Of a stretch of 64,000 bases of DNA, positions 22,333 through 35,027 are shown one piece after another (the stretch's first letter is position 1; each line of letters starts with the position of its first letter). The notes below the pieces were generated by a model. It did no database searches. It had not been told where the DNA came from and saw only the letters and a program-made list of their open reading frames with translations. Source of the DNA: Pyxicephalus adspersus (taxonomy: Eukaryota; Chordata; Amphibia; Anura; Pyxicephalidae); contig NC_092860.1 in NCBI RefSeq assembly GCF_032062135.1, positions 67,863,618-67,927,617 on the forward strand. The letters run 5' to 3'. Position numbers and translations under genes: made by a program.

Positions 22333-25300
22333 TTACTCTATTCTTTCTGATATGGGGAATGGACGGATAAACTTGGGTCCTAACTTGCCTGAGGGTTGGT
22401 GGAGGGGAAAATTGCGGTTAGACACCCAAACCAGATCGCCGGGTTGGAACTGGGACTCAGGGGACCTATGGTAATCTGCAAACTTCTTCTGCTGAGCTAC
22501 TGCCTCTCTTAGATTACATTGGACCTGGTTCCAAACAGATCGGGAGCGTTTTATCCAATCATTAAGGGCTGAAAGATCAGAAGGTGGACCTGACAGAGGA
22601 GAGACTTTGTGACTCCGGTCCAAAACAATATTCTCCGGAGCTCCATGGAGACAGAACACATGAAAAGCAAATAAATTGGCCAATTCCTTGGCTGAGGGCA
22701 ACTTGGGTAGTGGTACGAAATGGGCTTGTTTACCAAAGCGGTCAACCAGAACCCAGACTACTGAAAACTCAGAAGACCGTGGAAGGTTTGTGATAAAGTT
22801 CATGGATATGTGGGTCCATGGAGCCAAAGGAATGGGCAGAGGAAGCAGAGTGCCGGAGGGAACGGAACAGGGCGATTTACACCGAGCACAGACAGGAGCG
22901 AACAGGATTTAACATCTACTGACATGTGGGGCCACCAAACATGTCGTCTTGTTAATTAATAATTTAATTAAGAGATTTCTTAAGTCCTGGGTGGCCAGCA
23001 GTCTTGGAATCATGTAACTGTTGGATCACCTTTAGGCGAAGGATGGAGGGGAACATACAGACGCCCTTCAGGTTTTCCAGGGTGGTGGTCAGTTTGGAGG
23101 GGGGGGGGGCAAGAGGTTCATCAAATTTTCCAGTAGTGGCGGGGACTGCAGGGCGGACACCATGCATTGTGGTGGCACGATGGGGCTGGGGCACGGTTCC
23201 GTAAGGAAAATGGCTTCTGGGAAACAACAGGACAGGGCATCGGCCTTAACGTTTATAGGTAATTTGGAAATTGAACCTAATGAAGAACAGGGCCCAAGGG
23301 GCTTGGTGAGAGTTAACCTCTCTGACCAAGTTCCTGTGGTCAGTATAAACCGTCACAGGGTGTTCCGCCCCTTCCAGCCAATGTCTCCATTCCTCAAATG
23401 CCCATTTACCCCCCAGAAGTTCTCTATTGCCCACATCGTAATAATGCTCAGCTGCAGAGAACTTCTGGGAAAAGAAGGCACGGGTGCAATCTCACTGGTT
23501 GCCCAGAGTACTGGGAGAGCACTGCTCCCACGCCTATCTCCAAGGCATCCACCTATAGAAAGTCCCAAAAAACATAATTTACGAACTCCTGGAAGACTGC
23601 CTGGGCATTACAAAGACAAAATGGCATTACCAGCTATTCAAAGTGCCTATCCCTGGTATTAAAGTCAGTCTTCTATCCATCGCCCTTCCGGATGCAAATG
23701 AGATTGTAGACCCCCTCTAAATCAAGCTAGGTGAAGAGTCGGGCCCCATTGACCTGAGAGAAAAGGTCTTCCATTAGGGGCAGGGGATACCAATTCTTTA
23801 CAGTAATCTTGTTCAGGCCCCTTTAATCTATACAGGGCCTCAGCCTGCCATCCTACTTCTCCACAAAAAAAGAAGCCAGCTTCCTCAGGGGAAGAGGATG
23901 GCCGGATGAAGCCTTTCTCTAAGTTCTCCTGGATGTACTATTTCTAGGCCTTTATTTCTGGACTGGGTAAATTAAACAAATGACCCCTAGGGAGCATGGT
24001 TCCCGGGAGCAATTCAATGGGGCCATCGTAGGGCCAGTGAGGTGGGAGTTTGTCAGCTGCAATTACAGGGTTTAGGCTTTTAGCTAAGGGAGATTTAAAT
24101 CCAAAGGGGTTTTGATCATGCTGATAACAATCAGGCGGATTTCTTCCTTATGGGTGGCCCCCACTGTTAAGAACACTCCTAGGGTAATAGAAGGTGAAAG
24201 TCCTTGTTGAAGGAGGGTGCCATCAATGGTGGCCAGGGATAGTTCAGGACCAAGGGGGGTGACAGGTATCCCCAGGTCAGAGGCAAGGTCCCAATCTATG
24301 AAGTTACCATTTGCTCCCGAATCAAGAAAGGCCAGGACCTGACGGGTCTTTTCTTCCCAGGACACGGTAGGTGTCGCTGAGACTGGGCTAGGGAATCTGA
24401 GGTGCCTCCCTCTGCACCCCCAATAACTCCTAATCTCCAGGCTTCTTTGCGGGGGCAGGTCCTCGCCTTATGACCAGGATCTCCACAGTAAAGGCAGATT
24501 CCCCCTTGCAGACGCCGACTGCGCTGTGCGGGGGTAAGTTTGAATGAACCAATCGCCATGGGTTCCTCAGGATCAGGGAAAGGAGATGAAATTCTTGCAG
24601 GTAAAAGGACTGGTCAAGGTCATCAGGGGTTCAGGCTTACACTGAGAAGATGAACGACCCCCGGTTCCACAGGCGACCTTCTCCAGGTGGCGTTCCCGGA
24701 TCTGCCGGTCAATGCTGATGGACTGCCATACCACCATATCCAGGGTAGTGGGAGAGGGAAGACCCAACAGCAGATTGATGACTTGATCACTGAGGCCCTG
24801 GCGAAAGCCATGGAGAAAAGCTGCATCCCCCAAACGGCAACTAAAGGCCTAGCATCGGGGTTTTGCCGCATATTCTTCCACAGGGCGTCTTCCCTGTGTG
24901 AGGTATTCCAGATTCACCTCCACAGTTCGGGTTAGGTCTGGGTCATCATAGATCACCTCCATTGCGGAGAAGAAAGCATCAACTGAGCTGAAAGCAGGGT
25001 CTCCTGGAGGCAAGTTGAATGCCCACCTCTGGGACTCGCCCCTTAGGTGGGAGATCACCACTCCAATGCGTTGGCAAGTGTCCCTAAAGGCAATTGGACA
25101 GAGTTGAAAATATAGGAGACAGGAGTCTCAGAAGTTGGGGAAGTCCTGTCTGTTCCCTGTAAACTTGTGAGGTAACCGGACTGGTGGTTCCACAGGTAGT
25201 CCTTGGCCTGACAGTGTCTGTAACTCCCCTGCCATCTCCAGGAGGCGCTCCTGAATTTTCATAGTGTGACCGATGGGAGCCTCTAATGCAAGCTCCTGAA

Positions 25301-25406
25301 GGCCCTGCTGGATCTCTTCCATTAGTGTTGGGTAGTGTGGAGGTCCGTTGTACTGTAATGCGCCCAGGCGCACAAACACTATCAACACCAGGAATCCTTT
25401 TAACAT
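22333..25406 (-). pseudogene. gypsy 1 gag-pol relic
   Basis: Fragments in transcription order are a gag N-terminus (25406-25128), gag body (25061-24573), a CCHC knuckle LYCGDPGHKARTC (about 24480), a protease with FLDSGANGNFIDW, a badly damaged RT, an RNase H with [10 protein letters not shown], an integrase zinc region with AGHPGLKKSL, and an integrase core with ISMNFITNLP and WVLVDRFGKQAHFVPLP. The fragments are in different frames with several stops. Confidence 0.85.
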
Positions 25407-26140
25407 GTTTTATTACAAAAAGCAGAAACAAGCCAAGGTCATATACAAAGGTCAGTTCAATAACGTGTGATACAGATGGGTAACGCAGAGGCAAAGTCGG
25501 GAACAATCTGAAGACAGGGCGGGCAGCAGGCAAAGCAAGTCAGAAACAAATCCGAAGTCAGGGCAGGCAAGGTCAAATATCAGACAGGGTCACTGCAGGT
25601 AAAGTCCAAACTAGTGATGACACAACAGAGGTTAGGAGGATAAACCAACACAAAAACGCACCCAAGCACACTGTTACAGGGAGGCTACAACGGGCAATGG
25701 TGCAATAGACAGGGTTTGATTAAATGGGCAGAGTGGCCAATAACCTTGCGCCATCTGGCGCTATTTGATTGGGGGGACAACTACACTGATTCCCCTGCAG
25801 TCAATTGGCCGCAGGGAATTCAAACTGTCCCGCCCCGCGGCCCGACTGCCTCACCCCCAGGGGTTGCAAGAGGCGCATGTAGTAGCGCGCACACCTTTTC
25901 CAACAGGACCCCTGGGACATGCTGTGCTGTGCAGTACTGTCCACATCCGCAGGAATGCTGGGGATGCTGTTTGGCCAAACAGTGGTTCGGCCAGAACAGA
26001 TCCCTACGCCCGAGCAGAAAGATGCAGTGCGAGCAGGGAATCAGCGGCCTCGGTCACGCTGCCTGCTGCAGCACTCTCTCCCACGCCGCATGCAATCCCA
26101 GAGGACACTGCGGGCTTGCTGGCCAGGTAAGTCCCTTACA
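25354..26140 (-). repeat. gypsy 1 LTR, 5' copy (787 bp)
   Basis: It opens TGTAATG and closes TTACA, and directly abuts the target duplication at 26141. The leader between LTR and gag is only about 30 bases, and no clear tRNA-complementary site beginning TGG was seen. Confidence 0.75.
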
Positions 26141-26402
26141 GCCCAGCTCTTTGAGGACACGTGGATGTAATCCATCAGAAACTGGTGCTTTGTCAACCCT
26201 CAATTTAGCCCATTTCTCAATCATATCAATTTTGACCCATTGTGGCTCATTTAAGCCAGTGACATTGCTATAAGAAAATTTGGACTTTAGCTCTGCCATT
26301 TTCCTTTGTGAACACAGAGCTAAAAATAAAAATGTTTAGTAAATCTGCCTTTTCTTTATCCCCAATTACCAACCCAGAGACACCCTTTAGGGGGCCTACA
26401 TG

Positions 26403-26880
26403 ATCATAGTTACATAGTAGGTAAGGTTGAAAAAAGACATAAGTCCATCAAGTTCAACCACTTGGGGAATAAACATATCCCAGGTATAAAACCCTATAAG
26501 ACATAGGGATAGGTTGATCCAGAGGAAGGCAAAAAGCACTGGTACAATTTGCTTCAACAGGGGAAAAAATGTTTGGATGTTCCCTGGATGAACAGTCTCT
26601 GTTATCTTTAAATCCTTAATACCCGGGTATATTCTGTGCTTCTAAAAAAGCATCCAGCTTTTTCTTAAAGCAATCTATAGTAGTTGCTGAAACTACTTTC
26701 TGAGGGAGCAGATTCCACATTTTCACAGACCTTACAGTGAAGAATCCTTCCTTATCCGGAGCTTAAACTTCTTTTCCTCCAGATGGAAAGAATGCCCTCT
26801 TGTTCTTTGTAATGATCTCAAACACTGCTCGTAGATGCAGCAATGGTTTATAGAGCCTGTTCACCAATGCTAGAAGTCTG
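26403..26880 (-). mobile_element. CR1 3'-end fragment (5'-truncated copy)
   Basis: The stretch with GGTTGAAAAAAGACATAAGT and CCATCAAGTTCAACCACTT matches 35268 onward, which is the 3' end of the second CR1. Here it sits inside another CR1, so it is a later 5'-truncated insertion or a chimera. Confidence 0.65.
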
Positions 26881-27560
26881 GCAAACAAAATAGGGGAATT
26901 GAAAGCCTTAATGAATTATGTGCATTATGATCAGATCTGATTCTTTTGCTATTAATATGTTTTAAAAACAATTTGATTTTCCTTTGCAATCTGTCTTTCA
27001 TTTTGAAGTTTTACATATATTATTAATTATTATTATTTTATTATATAATTATTATTATTTAAAGTTTTCAAATGATGAAGGTGATCCTTCATTTTTATAT
27101 TTTTGGAATGCCATTTTCTTATCCTTTATGGCTTTTTTACCATTTTCTGTGAGCCACATACGGTTTAATTTTAGCCTTTAAATCTTATTACCTATTGGAA
27201 TATATTTTTCAATGTGTTTGGGTAGAACATACTTGAAACATCCCCATTTCTGTTCTGTGTTCTTTTAGGACAATATTCTCTCCCAGTCCAAGTCACAGAG
27301 AGCTGCCCTTAATAAATAAAAAATTGCTTTACTAAAATTGAATGTTTTTATCCTTTCCGTTTTTGCTTCCTGTTTACAGCTTACATTAAATGAAATCATA
27401 ATATGGCCACTGCTACCCAGATTCTCTTTTATATGCACATTGGTTATAAGCTCTGCATTGTTAGAAAAAAAAACTATGTTCAGCAGAGTATCATTTCTAG
27501 TTGTTTTTCAAAACAATTAGTACTATGCAATCCAATGTTTGTGTGTCACCTGGGAAACTT

Positions 27561-27837
27561 CTTATATTTATCCAAAACCCTCCCCCCAACTATCCCCAAT
27601 CCACCCTCCACTAGTGACTGACCCCTGTCTGACCTTTCTGCCACCTTATTTAACTGTCCCACCCCCAGTCCTAGTTTAAAGATCCCTCCACCATTCCCCT
27701 AAAACTTTGCTCTAGTGTCATTCACAGAGAGACAGGACCACTAGGGAGCGTATGGAGGTGGTGCAAGCCCTGAGATAGGCAGGGGCGCAGAGTCTAAGCC
27801 ATAACCAGGTTTTCTCCAGAGCCTCTGATGGTGAGGA
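27561..27837. other. non-coding flank of gypsy 2, unassigned
   Basis: C-rich sequence with no recognised domain. It may be the 5' part of the CR1 that gypsy 2 entered, but that is not shown. Confidence 0.3.
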
Positions 27838-28461
27838 TGTTGCGCTACTGGTTACGGCCAGGTTGCGGTCCTTGGGCACACCAAGTTGGGCAAGCACAGT
27901 ACCAAATCACCAGACAGGGGAATAGTCAAGGAAGCCAGGGTCGAGACAGACAACAAGCAAGAGAGGTCACATGCCAGGGGTCAATAGCCAGGGATCCAGG
28001 AGACAGACAGCAATGACACAGGGGCCACTGTGGGCACAGGGAACACTGGAGACACTGGAAACAGCAGGAGGCACAACAGAAGCAGGGATATCCACAGACA
28101 GACAGGAACACAGGAACAGCACAGGGAAGTTGGCTGGGAACCAACAGACTGGACAACAAGGGGTTAACACAGGAGCTGGACACAGGAAACACTGGATTAA
28201 GCATCAGATGTACAGGAACTAGTTCACAGAACTAAGGGCTCGGCACAATGGAGACACAAAGAAGACATGACTTGTTGCATGAACACAAAGTGCAGTCTGA
28301 GAGCCAGCTAAATAGCCAGGGCTGATCAAAAGGCTTTTGATTGGCCAGCGGATTGGACAAAATTGATAAAGCTTGGAAACAGAGGCACGCCTAGCTTCAG
28401 AACTGCAAACATGCGCAGGAGAGGAATGCCTGTGCTTTGTGAGGAAGAGGTAAGTGTGACA
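27838..28461 (-). repeat. gypsy 2 LTR, 3' copy
   Basis: On the - strand it starts TGTCACACTTACC and ends GCGCAACA. A purine tract AAAAGGGGGTTGGGGTAA lies directly before it, as expected for plus-strand priming. The last part (27850-27930) matches 32093-32170, the surviving end of the other LTR. It contains tandem CAGACAG / ACAGG-like simple sequence. Confidence 0.7.
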
Positions 28462-31400
28462 TTACCCCAACCCCCTTTTACGGGACCTCCCCACCGGCAG
28501 AGGTCCAGGTTTATGGGGAAAACAAAGGTGAAACTTCTTGGCAAGAAGAGGTGCAGGCACATTTGTAGCTGGAACCCACGATCTTTCCTCAGGACCAAAG
28601 CCTTTCCAATCAATTAGGTACATTAGCGGAGAGGGACGAGAAAGGCGGTTCAAGACCAACAGCTTAAGCAGAGACACATGAAAGGCATTGGGCAGCTTGA
28701 GATGTGAGGGAAGACGTAACTTGTAGCAAACTGGGTTAACCTTGGCAGAAATGGCATAGGGTCTGATGAACCATGGTGCAAACAGAGAAGGCACTTTACA
28801 ATGAATGTGCTGGTGCAGACATGATTATTATGAGCAAACTCTGCCCAAGGTAGCAGAGTCACCCAATTATCATGGTGAGCAGAGAGGTACAAAGTGGGCC
28901 ATTTTGGATAAACGATCCACAACCACCCAAATAACTGTACAGCCATCAGAAGGAGGAAGATCTGTGATGAAATCCATAGATAGATTAGTCCAAGGTTCTT
29001 TGGGAATAGGTAGTGAAAGAAGTGGTCCCGCAGGGGCGCAGGTGGCAGACTTTGTTTGGGCACAGACAGCACAGACTTTGACATAGTCTGTCACATCCTT
29101 GTGAAGATTGGGCCACCAGTATTGACGGGAGAGGAAAGTAAAGGCTCTGTGTATGCCTGGCTGGCCAGAGAGCTTGGAGTCATGTCCCAATCATAACATT
29201 TTGGTACGGAGTTGGGGAGGCACCAGGGTTTTACCAGGGGGAATAGCGGATTCATGGATTGAAATCAAGGCAAGGTATGGGCCGGTGGGATAATGAACGC
29301 TGCTTCAGCAGTGGTTTCAGAATACTGTGGATCGAAGGAGCTGGAGAGTGCATCAGCTCAGGATATAGAAGAACCAGGTTTAAATGTGATAAAATCAAAA
29401 CGGGAGAAAAATAATGACTAACGAGCCTGCCGGGGTTTGAGGCAACAAACAGACTGTAAGTATTGGAGATTTTTGTGGTCTGCGAAGATAGTGACCTTGT
29501 GAGGAGAACCCTCTAAATGATAGCGCCATTCCTCCAGAGCTAGCTTGATGGAAAGGAGCACCCTGTCCGCTGGGGATAATTTCCTTGAAAAAAACGCACA
29601 TGAGCGTCGAGCCCCGGTGGGAGTCTGGTAGAGAACAGCTTCCACTCCAACGGATGAGGCATGAACTTCAACAGAGAGAGGTTTGGAGACATCTGGCCTA
29701 ACCAGAGCTGGACCCCAAAGAAAGGCTCATTTTAAGGCATGAAAGGCGTCAACAGCCTCAGAAGGCCAACTCTTGGGGTCAGCATCCTTCCAGGTCAGTG
29801 CATTGATGGGAGCTACCAGCATAAAGTAATTTTTGAAGAATTGACGCCAATTGTTGATGAACCCCAGAAAGCGCCGAGTAGCCTTGAGACCGCAGGGTAG
29901 TGGCCAGTTGGAAATACCCGTCACCTTCTTGGGATCCATGGAGAGACCCTCCTTTGAAACAAGGTAGCCCAGGAAGGGTACCTGTGGGCATTCAAACAGG
30001 GACTTCTACGCCTTAGCATAGAGCTTATTGTCTCTGAGCCTTTGTAAAACCAAATGGACATGCTGTCTGTGGGTGGACAAGTCAAGGGAGAAGATCAATG
30101 CAAATGTACAACAGGTCACGAAAAACATAATTTACAAAGAGTTGGAAGACAGCCGAGGCATTACAGAGACTGAAGGGCATCACTAGGTTTTCATAATGCC
30201 CATCTCTGGTGTTAAATGCTGTCTTCCATTCGTCCCCTTCATTGGTCCGGATTGGGTTGTAGGCACCTTGGAGGTCTAATTTGGTGAAGACTTGGGCCCC
30301 TCGGAGCCGGTCAAAAAGTTTAGGGATGAGCGGCAGCAGGTAGCGGTTCCTAATAGTGGTAACATTCAGACCACGATAGTCAATACAGGGGCGGAGAAAT
30401 CCATCTTTCTTCTGAACAAAAAAGAACCCAACGCCAGCAGGGGAAAAGGACTTGCGTATAAATCCCTTTTGCAGATTTTCCTTAATGTACTCGCACATGG
30501 CCCTTGTCACAGGGAGACTGAGGGTTATACCCAGCCTCTGGGAGGTGTAGAATTCGGTATGAGGTCAATGGCACAGTCAAAGGATTGGTGTGGGGAAATT
30601 GTTCAGCCTTAGGTTTGGAGAACACATCCTGGAAGTCCATGTACTGTGCAGGGATGGAAACAGCAACATCCGATGTGGAAAGAGTCAGCAAGAAGCGTGA
30701 CCTTGAACAAACCCTGAGAGTGACAGGATGGGCCCCAGGCCAATATCTCAGGAGAAGACCAATCAATTACCAGAGAGTGTAGTTGAAGCCATGGGAGGCC
30801 AAGGATGACTGCAGATGAGGCCTGTGTAAGAACGAGGAAAGTTAAGGTCTCATGATAAAGCACACCCACTGACATGTGCATGGGCAGAGTTTGGAAACGA
30901 ATTAGTCCACAGGATAAAATGGTTCCATCCACCGCAGAACTTGGCAGGGGTTGAGGCAAAGGCTCTAAAGGCCAGGCAAAATCCTTTACAAGGGAGACAG
31001 AAATTAAATTACCTGCCGCCCCAGAATCGATGAAGGCCTTGAGGGCTAGTGTGGAATGATGGTGATAAAGCTGAATAGTTATGGACGGACCCTGAGTGGA
31101 GGGGGGAGAGGAGTAACCTAGCATGCCCCCCTCAGCATGCTGGACGCTGAGGTTCCCCGGCCTCTGTGGGCAAGACTTGAAGTGTCCCTTTTGTCCAGAG
31201 TAAAGGCAGAGACCAGATGAGAAATGCCGGGACCTCTCTTATTGGGATTGCCTAAATTGGCCTAGCTGCATCGGTTCTTCAGAGACAGGGGGAACAGAGG
31301 AGGCTGAAGTTTGCAGAGGCTGCTGAAAGGATGGTGCGAGTCGTGGGACAAAAACTTTGGGCGAGATTTCTCCTGGAAACGCTCTTGGAAGGGGATGTCT

Positions 31401-32073
31401 ATCTGGATTGCCAAGGAGATCAGATCATCCAGAGACGAGGGAATCTCCCCACCAGCCAACTCATCCTTCACATGGTCAGAAAGGCCTTGTCAGAAGGTAG
31501 CGTGGAGCGCCTCATTGTTCCAAGCGAGTTCAGCTGCCAAAGTTCAAAACAGTACTGCATACTGACCCACAGTAAGCGACCCTTGGCGGAGACGCAGGAT
31601 TGCACTGGCTGCAAAGGAGGCAAGTGCGGGTTCATTAAACACCTTTTTGAAAATGCTCAGGAAGGCCTCAATATTGCTGGTAACCGGATCCTTCCTCTCC
31701 CAGAGTGGGGATGCCCATGCCAGAGCTTCTCCAGACAGCAAAGAGATGAAATATGCCACTTTGGCCCGATCAGTGGGGAAGTTATGGGCTGAAGCTCAAA
31801 ATGGATGCCACACTGATTGATAAAGCCATGGCAGGTCTTGGGGTCCCCAGAGAATCGCTGTGGAGGTGGCAAGTTTATGGCAGAGGCCACTGTGAGGGCA
31901 GGAGGCTGGGCTGGTGGTGCAGCCGGTGCACTTAGAGAACCAAGCAGTTGATCCAGGCGAGCAGAAAGTGCATGAAGCTGGCGAAACACCTGAATTTGGA
32001 TAGGTTCCTGGGCGTCAAGCCTCTGGGAGATTAACTGGTTGGGGCCTGCTGAAGTCTGGGAGGGTGTAGTCAT
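28462..32073 (-). pseudogene. gypsy 2 gag-pol relic with chromodomain
   Basis: The gag begins near 32073 (MTTPSQTSAGPNQ). Protease: [26 protein letters not shown] and [12 protein letters not shown], with the normally acidic YVDD-type box damaged (ICIDLLP). RNase H: KVTIFADHKNLQYLQ. Integrase: QYWWPNLHKDVTDYV and LSMDFITDLPPSDG. Chromodomain: YLIDWKGFGPEERSWVP (about 28610). Separate frames and in-frame stops show it is inactive. Confidence 0.88.
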
Positions 32074-32086
32074 GGTTCGTGCAAAC

Positions 32087-32172
32087 TGCTGGATACGGCC
32101 AGGTTGCGGTCCTTGGGCACACCAAGGTGGGCAAGCACGGTACCAAATCACCAGGCAGGAGGATAGTCAAGG
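32087..32172 (-). repeat. gypsy 2 LTR, 5' copy remnant
   Basis: About 85 bases match the 27850-27930 end of the other LTR (ACGGCCAGGTTGCGGTCCTT). It lies only about 13 bases from the gag ATG, leaving no room for a usual primer-binding site, which suggests a deletion or a misplaced boundary. Confidence 0.6.
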
Positions 32173-33230
32173 ATAGTAACATCTATGGTTGCCACTGCTG
32201 GGTCTGCCACCTGCAAATCTTCACATAGCTATGCAACTTTTTTAGGGTGCTCAAACACAGGGCTGGCTTTCCTTTTCTGGAAGCCTTTACCATTTCCTCT
32301 AATTACAGTAACCCAGCTTCTTTCATGTCATCCTGATTAACTTCGCTACCTTTCTACATCTATGCCATTAACTACCTGCTCAATGAACAGGAGACCGCCT
32401 CTTAAGGTAAGAGAAAAAAAGCTAAAAAAAACTGCCAAAAAAGAGGAAAAAAAAGGATTTAGAAGAAAATACAAGAAAAACAGTAACCCAACAGTCAAAC
32501 TTCTTCACACCACAACTCCCAAGTACACAATATAAAAAAACACAACTTCTGTGTTTTCTAAATAACCTATTCCCAGCCATTAGTTTCACCAGCCAAAGGT
32601 GTAATACAATATTTACCTAAACAATGTCTATAGACAGAGGCGGTATATTTGACAAATGACACATAATATAAAAATAGTGTTTTTATAGTTACCAAACAAT
32701 GCAGATTTGTCATATGGAAAAGTGCAACCCTAAATAATTTTCTGTATACAATTAGCTAAAGGGAGTGTATACAGCCTTTCTACACCACCTGAACAAAATT
32801 TAACTTTTTCATATCTTGGTATTATCACCTTCTCTGCCATGGCTATTTTATAAGCAATTTATAATATTCAATCATTTTGATTATTTCCTCTCCCAGCCCC
32901 CCCTTACGAGACAGGGGAGTGCTCATCCTACGGGCGCGTAGGATGGGAAATACCTGGGTGGCAATTTCTCCAGGTTTTCTTCCCCACCTCTAATCCCTCG
33001 TTTGGGCACAATAAATGCAATTTGTGCCCAGGACTTGCCAACTCTGAATTTTTTAACTCTGTTACAATTGGCAAGTAAAGGCAGGTTGTGGGAGTGTCTT
33101 TCCTGGGAGAACATTACTAGCACCAAGGTCCATATATCATCCATTTAAAAACACGCCCAGTGTAGGCGCAATCTCTTTCCTAATGAGTCTGGATATGTGG
33201 ATGAAGCACCAACATTTTCCCATACTAAGT
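32173..33230. other. no gene recognised
   Basis: AT-rich sequence with a C-rich patch near 32900 and an unremarkable 73-codon ORF at 32923-33144 on the - strand. Part may be the 5' end of the interrupted CR1. Confidence 0.3.
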
Positions 33231-33490
33231 GAATGCACACGCGCGAAGTCAGCGTGCGCACATCACTGCCCATAAATACACACATGTGAGGAAAGGGCAG
33301 AAGTAATTTATCTGCTCTAGCCTCCTAAACAACAACTGCGCATGCGCATTATCTACTGCACAGGCGCCCAATGAACCTCATCGTCCCGAGTTAACCCATT
33401 TAAGAGCAGGGCACCAGGGGATCAAGTCCTTTTGGCTCGAAGCTGACGATCTGCTCTCCCATACTACACACCAAGGCTTCAAAAGTAAGT
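33231..33490 (+). promoter_or_regulatory. CpG-rich promoter-like patch of unknown element
   Basis: GCGCGAAGTCAGCGTGCGCA and CTGCGCATGCGCATT stand out in AT-rich surroundings. The end of the patch carries a donor-like AAAAGTAAGTAG at 33480-33491. No coding exon follows. It might be the 5' part of a retroelement. Confidence 0.25.
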
Positions 33491-34099
33491 AGTACTACTC
33501 CAATAATTGATTCCTTTTAAGCAGAGTTAATATTATGTTGTAAATATTTTTGCTAACAAAAACAATTGCCTTTGGCCTTACTTTTATTATTATTTCATAC
33601 AGATTTTTAAACAATATTGGAAAATAATCTCAATTGGACAATGATCTACTTATCACTAGTATCATCCTATATTCTGCCCCTCAAGGCTTTATAAGGTATG
33701 TTTCCACATAAACCATGTTACATATCATAAATTTCAATTCTTTATAACTCAGTTATTGAATTCTACTTTTGGTATGAAATATATTCTATTAATCATATAC
33801 AATAATTTCAGATTTTTTGCTAAACCCATATGGGAATACCCCTATTTGATCAGATAATCCAAGATTTACATATGATTGATACGTTATTTTGTCTTTTCTC
33901 TAAAGATACAGATACCATTGTATACAGTCAATATCAGAAATCAGGAGAATGATTACCTACCAGCAACACTTTCAATAACCTAATAACAAACTTAACCTAT
34001 TGCGTAGTCAGAAATGTGGACAACCAAAAAAATAAGCTTATCACCATATATAGTAGTCCAAATCCAAATTGAATGCATTCATAATGATTTAACTCATAC

Positions 34100-34989
34100 T
34101 ACCGTGTTTCCCCGAAAATAAGACACTGTCTTATATTTTTTTTTGGCTCCCAAAAACACACTAGGTCTTATTTTCAGGGGATGTCTTATTTTTCCATGAA
34201 GAAGACTACAGTACACATTTATTGTTGNNNNNNNNNNNNNNNNNNNNNNNNNNNNNNNNNNNNNNNNNNNNNNNNNNNNNNNNNNNNNNNNNNNNNNNNN
34301 NNNNNNNNNNNNNNNNNNNNNNNNNNNNNNNNNNNNNNNNNNNNNNNNNNNNNNNNNNNNNNNNNNNNNNNNNNNNNNNNNNNNNNNNNNNNNNNNNNNN
34401 NNNNNNNNNNNNNNNNNNNNNNNNNNNNNNNNNNNNNNNNNNNNNNNNNNNNNNNNNNNNNNNNNNNNNNNNNNNNNNNNNNNNNNNNNNNNNNNNNNNN
34501 NNNNNNNNNNNNNNNNNNNNNNNNNNNNNNNNNNNNNNNNNNNNNNNNNNNNNNNNNNNNNNNNNNNNNNNNNNNNNNNNNNNNNNNNNNNNNNNNNNNN
34601 NNNNNNNNNNNNNNNNNNNNNNNNNNNNNNNNNNNNNNNNNNNNNNNNNNNNNNNNNNNNNNNNNNNNNNNNNNNNNNNNNNNNNNNNNNNNNNNNNNNN
34701 NNNNNNNNNNNNNNNNNNNNNNNNNNNNNNNNNNNNNNNNNNNNNNNNNNNNNNNNNNNNNNNNNNNNNNNNNNNNNNNNNNNNNNNNNNNNNNNNNNNN
34801 NNNNNNNNNNNNNNNNNNNNNNNNNNNNNNNNNNNNNNNNNNNNNNNNNNNNNNNNNNNNNNNNNNNNNNNNNNNNNNNNNNNNNNNNNNNNNNNNNNNN
34901 NNNNNNNNNNNNNNNNNNNNAGGGCAGGTTTACAAAATAGTGCTAGGTCTTACTTTCGGCGTAGGTCTTATTTTCGGGGAAACACGGTA
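34100..34989. mobile_element. TA-flanked MITE containing the assembly gap
   Basis: CCGTGTTTCCCCGAAAATAA at the left and TTTTCGGGGAAACACGG at the right are flanked by TA. It is the same family as 1625-2060. The interior is lost in the run of N, so the true length is unknown. Confidence 0.8.
34228..34920. other. assembly gap (693 N)
   Basis: The sequence is N from 34228 to 34920. ORFs read across it are artefacts. Confidence 1.
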
Positions 34990-35027
34990 TATATATATTT
35001 TTTGACACAGTACAGTCTCAAGAAATG

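Larger units (their letters stand above)
21656..26140 (-). mobile_element. Ty3/gypsy LTR retrotransposon 1, degraded
   Basis: The element is bounded by TGTAATGCGC at 21656 and CCCTTACA at 26140, with the 5-bp target duplication gccca at 21651-21655 and 26141-26145. On the - strand the order is gag, zinc knuckle, protease, RT/RNase H, integrase, all with stops and frameshifts. The right-hand (5') LTR is longer; the left-hand (3') LTR is cut short at about 22030. It interrupts a CR1 reverse transcriptase. Confidence 0.85.
21183..27560 (-). mobile_element. CR1-clade LINE relic, split by a gypsy insertion
   Basis: Read on the - strand, 26299-26141 continues across the gypsy element into 21655-21183. 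The fragments encode VDKAPVSDGLHPRVLKELG, then DWRKANVVSMFKKG, QHGFKKDRRSQTKLL and VDIVYLDFAKAFDTVPH, the fingers and palm of a CR1 reverse transcriptase. A separate CR1 3'-end copy appears inserted at about 26403-26880. The part 26900-27560 looks like the endonuclease-side portion but is too degraded to prove. Confidence 0.75.
27838..32172 (-). mobile_element. Ty3/gypsy chromovirus 2, degraded
   Basis: On the - strand the order is gag, protease, RT, RNase H, integrase and a chromodomain, followed by a polypurine tract and a 624-bp LTR at 27838-28461. Only about 85 bases of the 5' LTR remain (32087-32172), so the right side is truncated and no target duplication can be identified. Frames are broken in several places. 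The chromodomain places it among chromoviruses. Confidence 0.85.

Noticed and set aside
22211..26273. Long + strand ORFs such as 23162-23662 and 25716-26273
   Set aside because: They lie antisense to gypsy gag-pol and LTR sequence and have no own homology.
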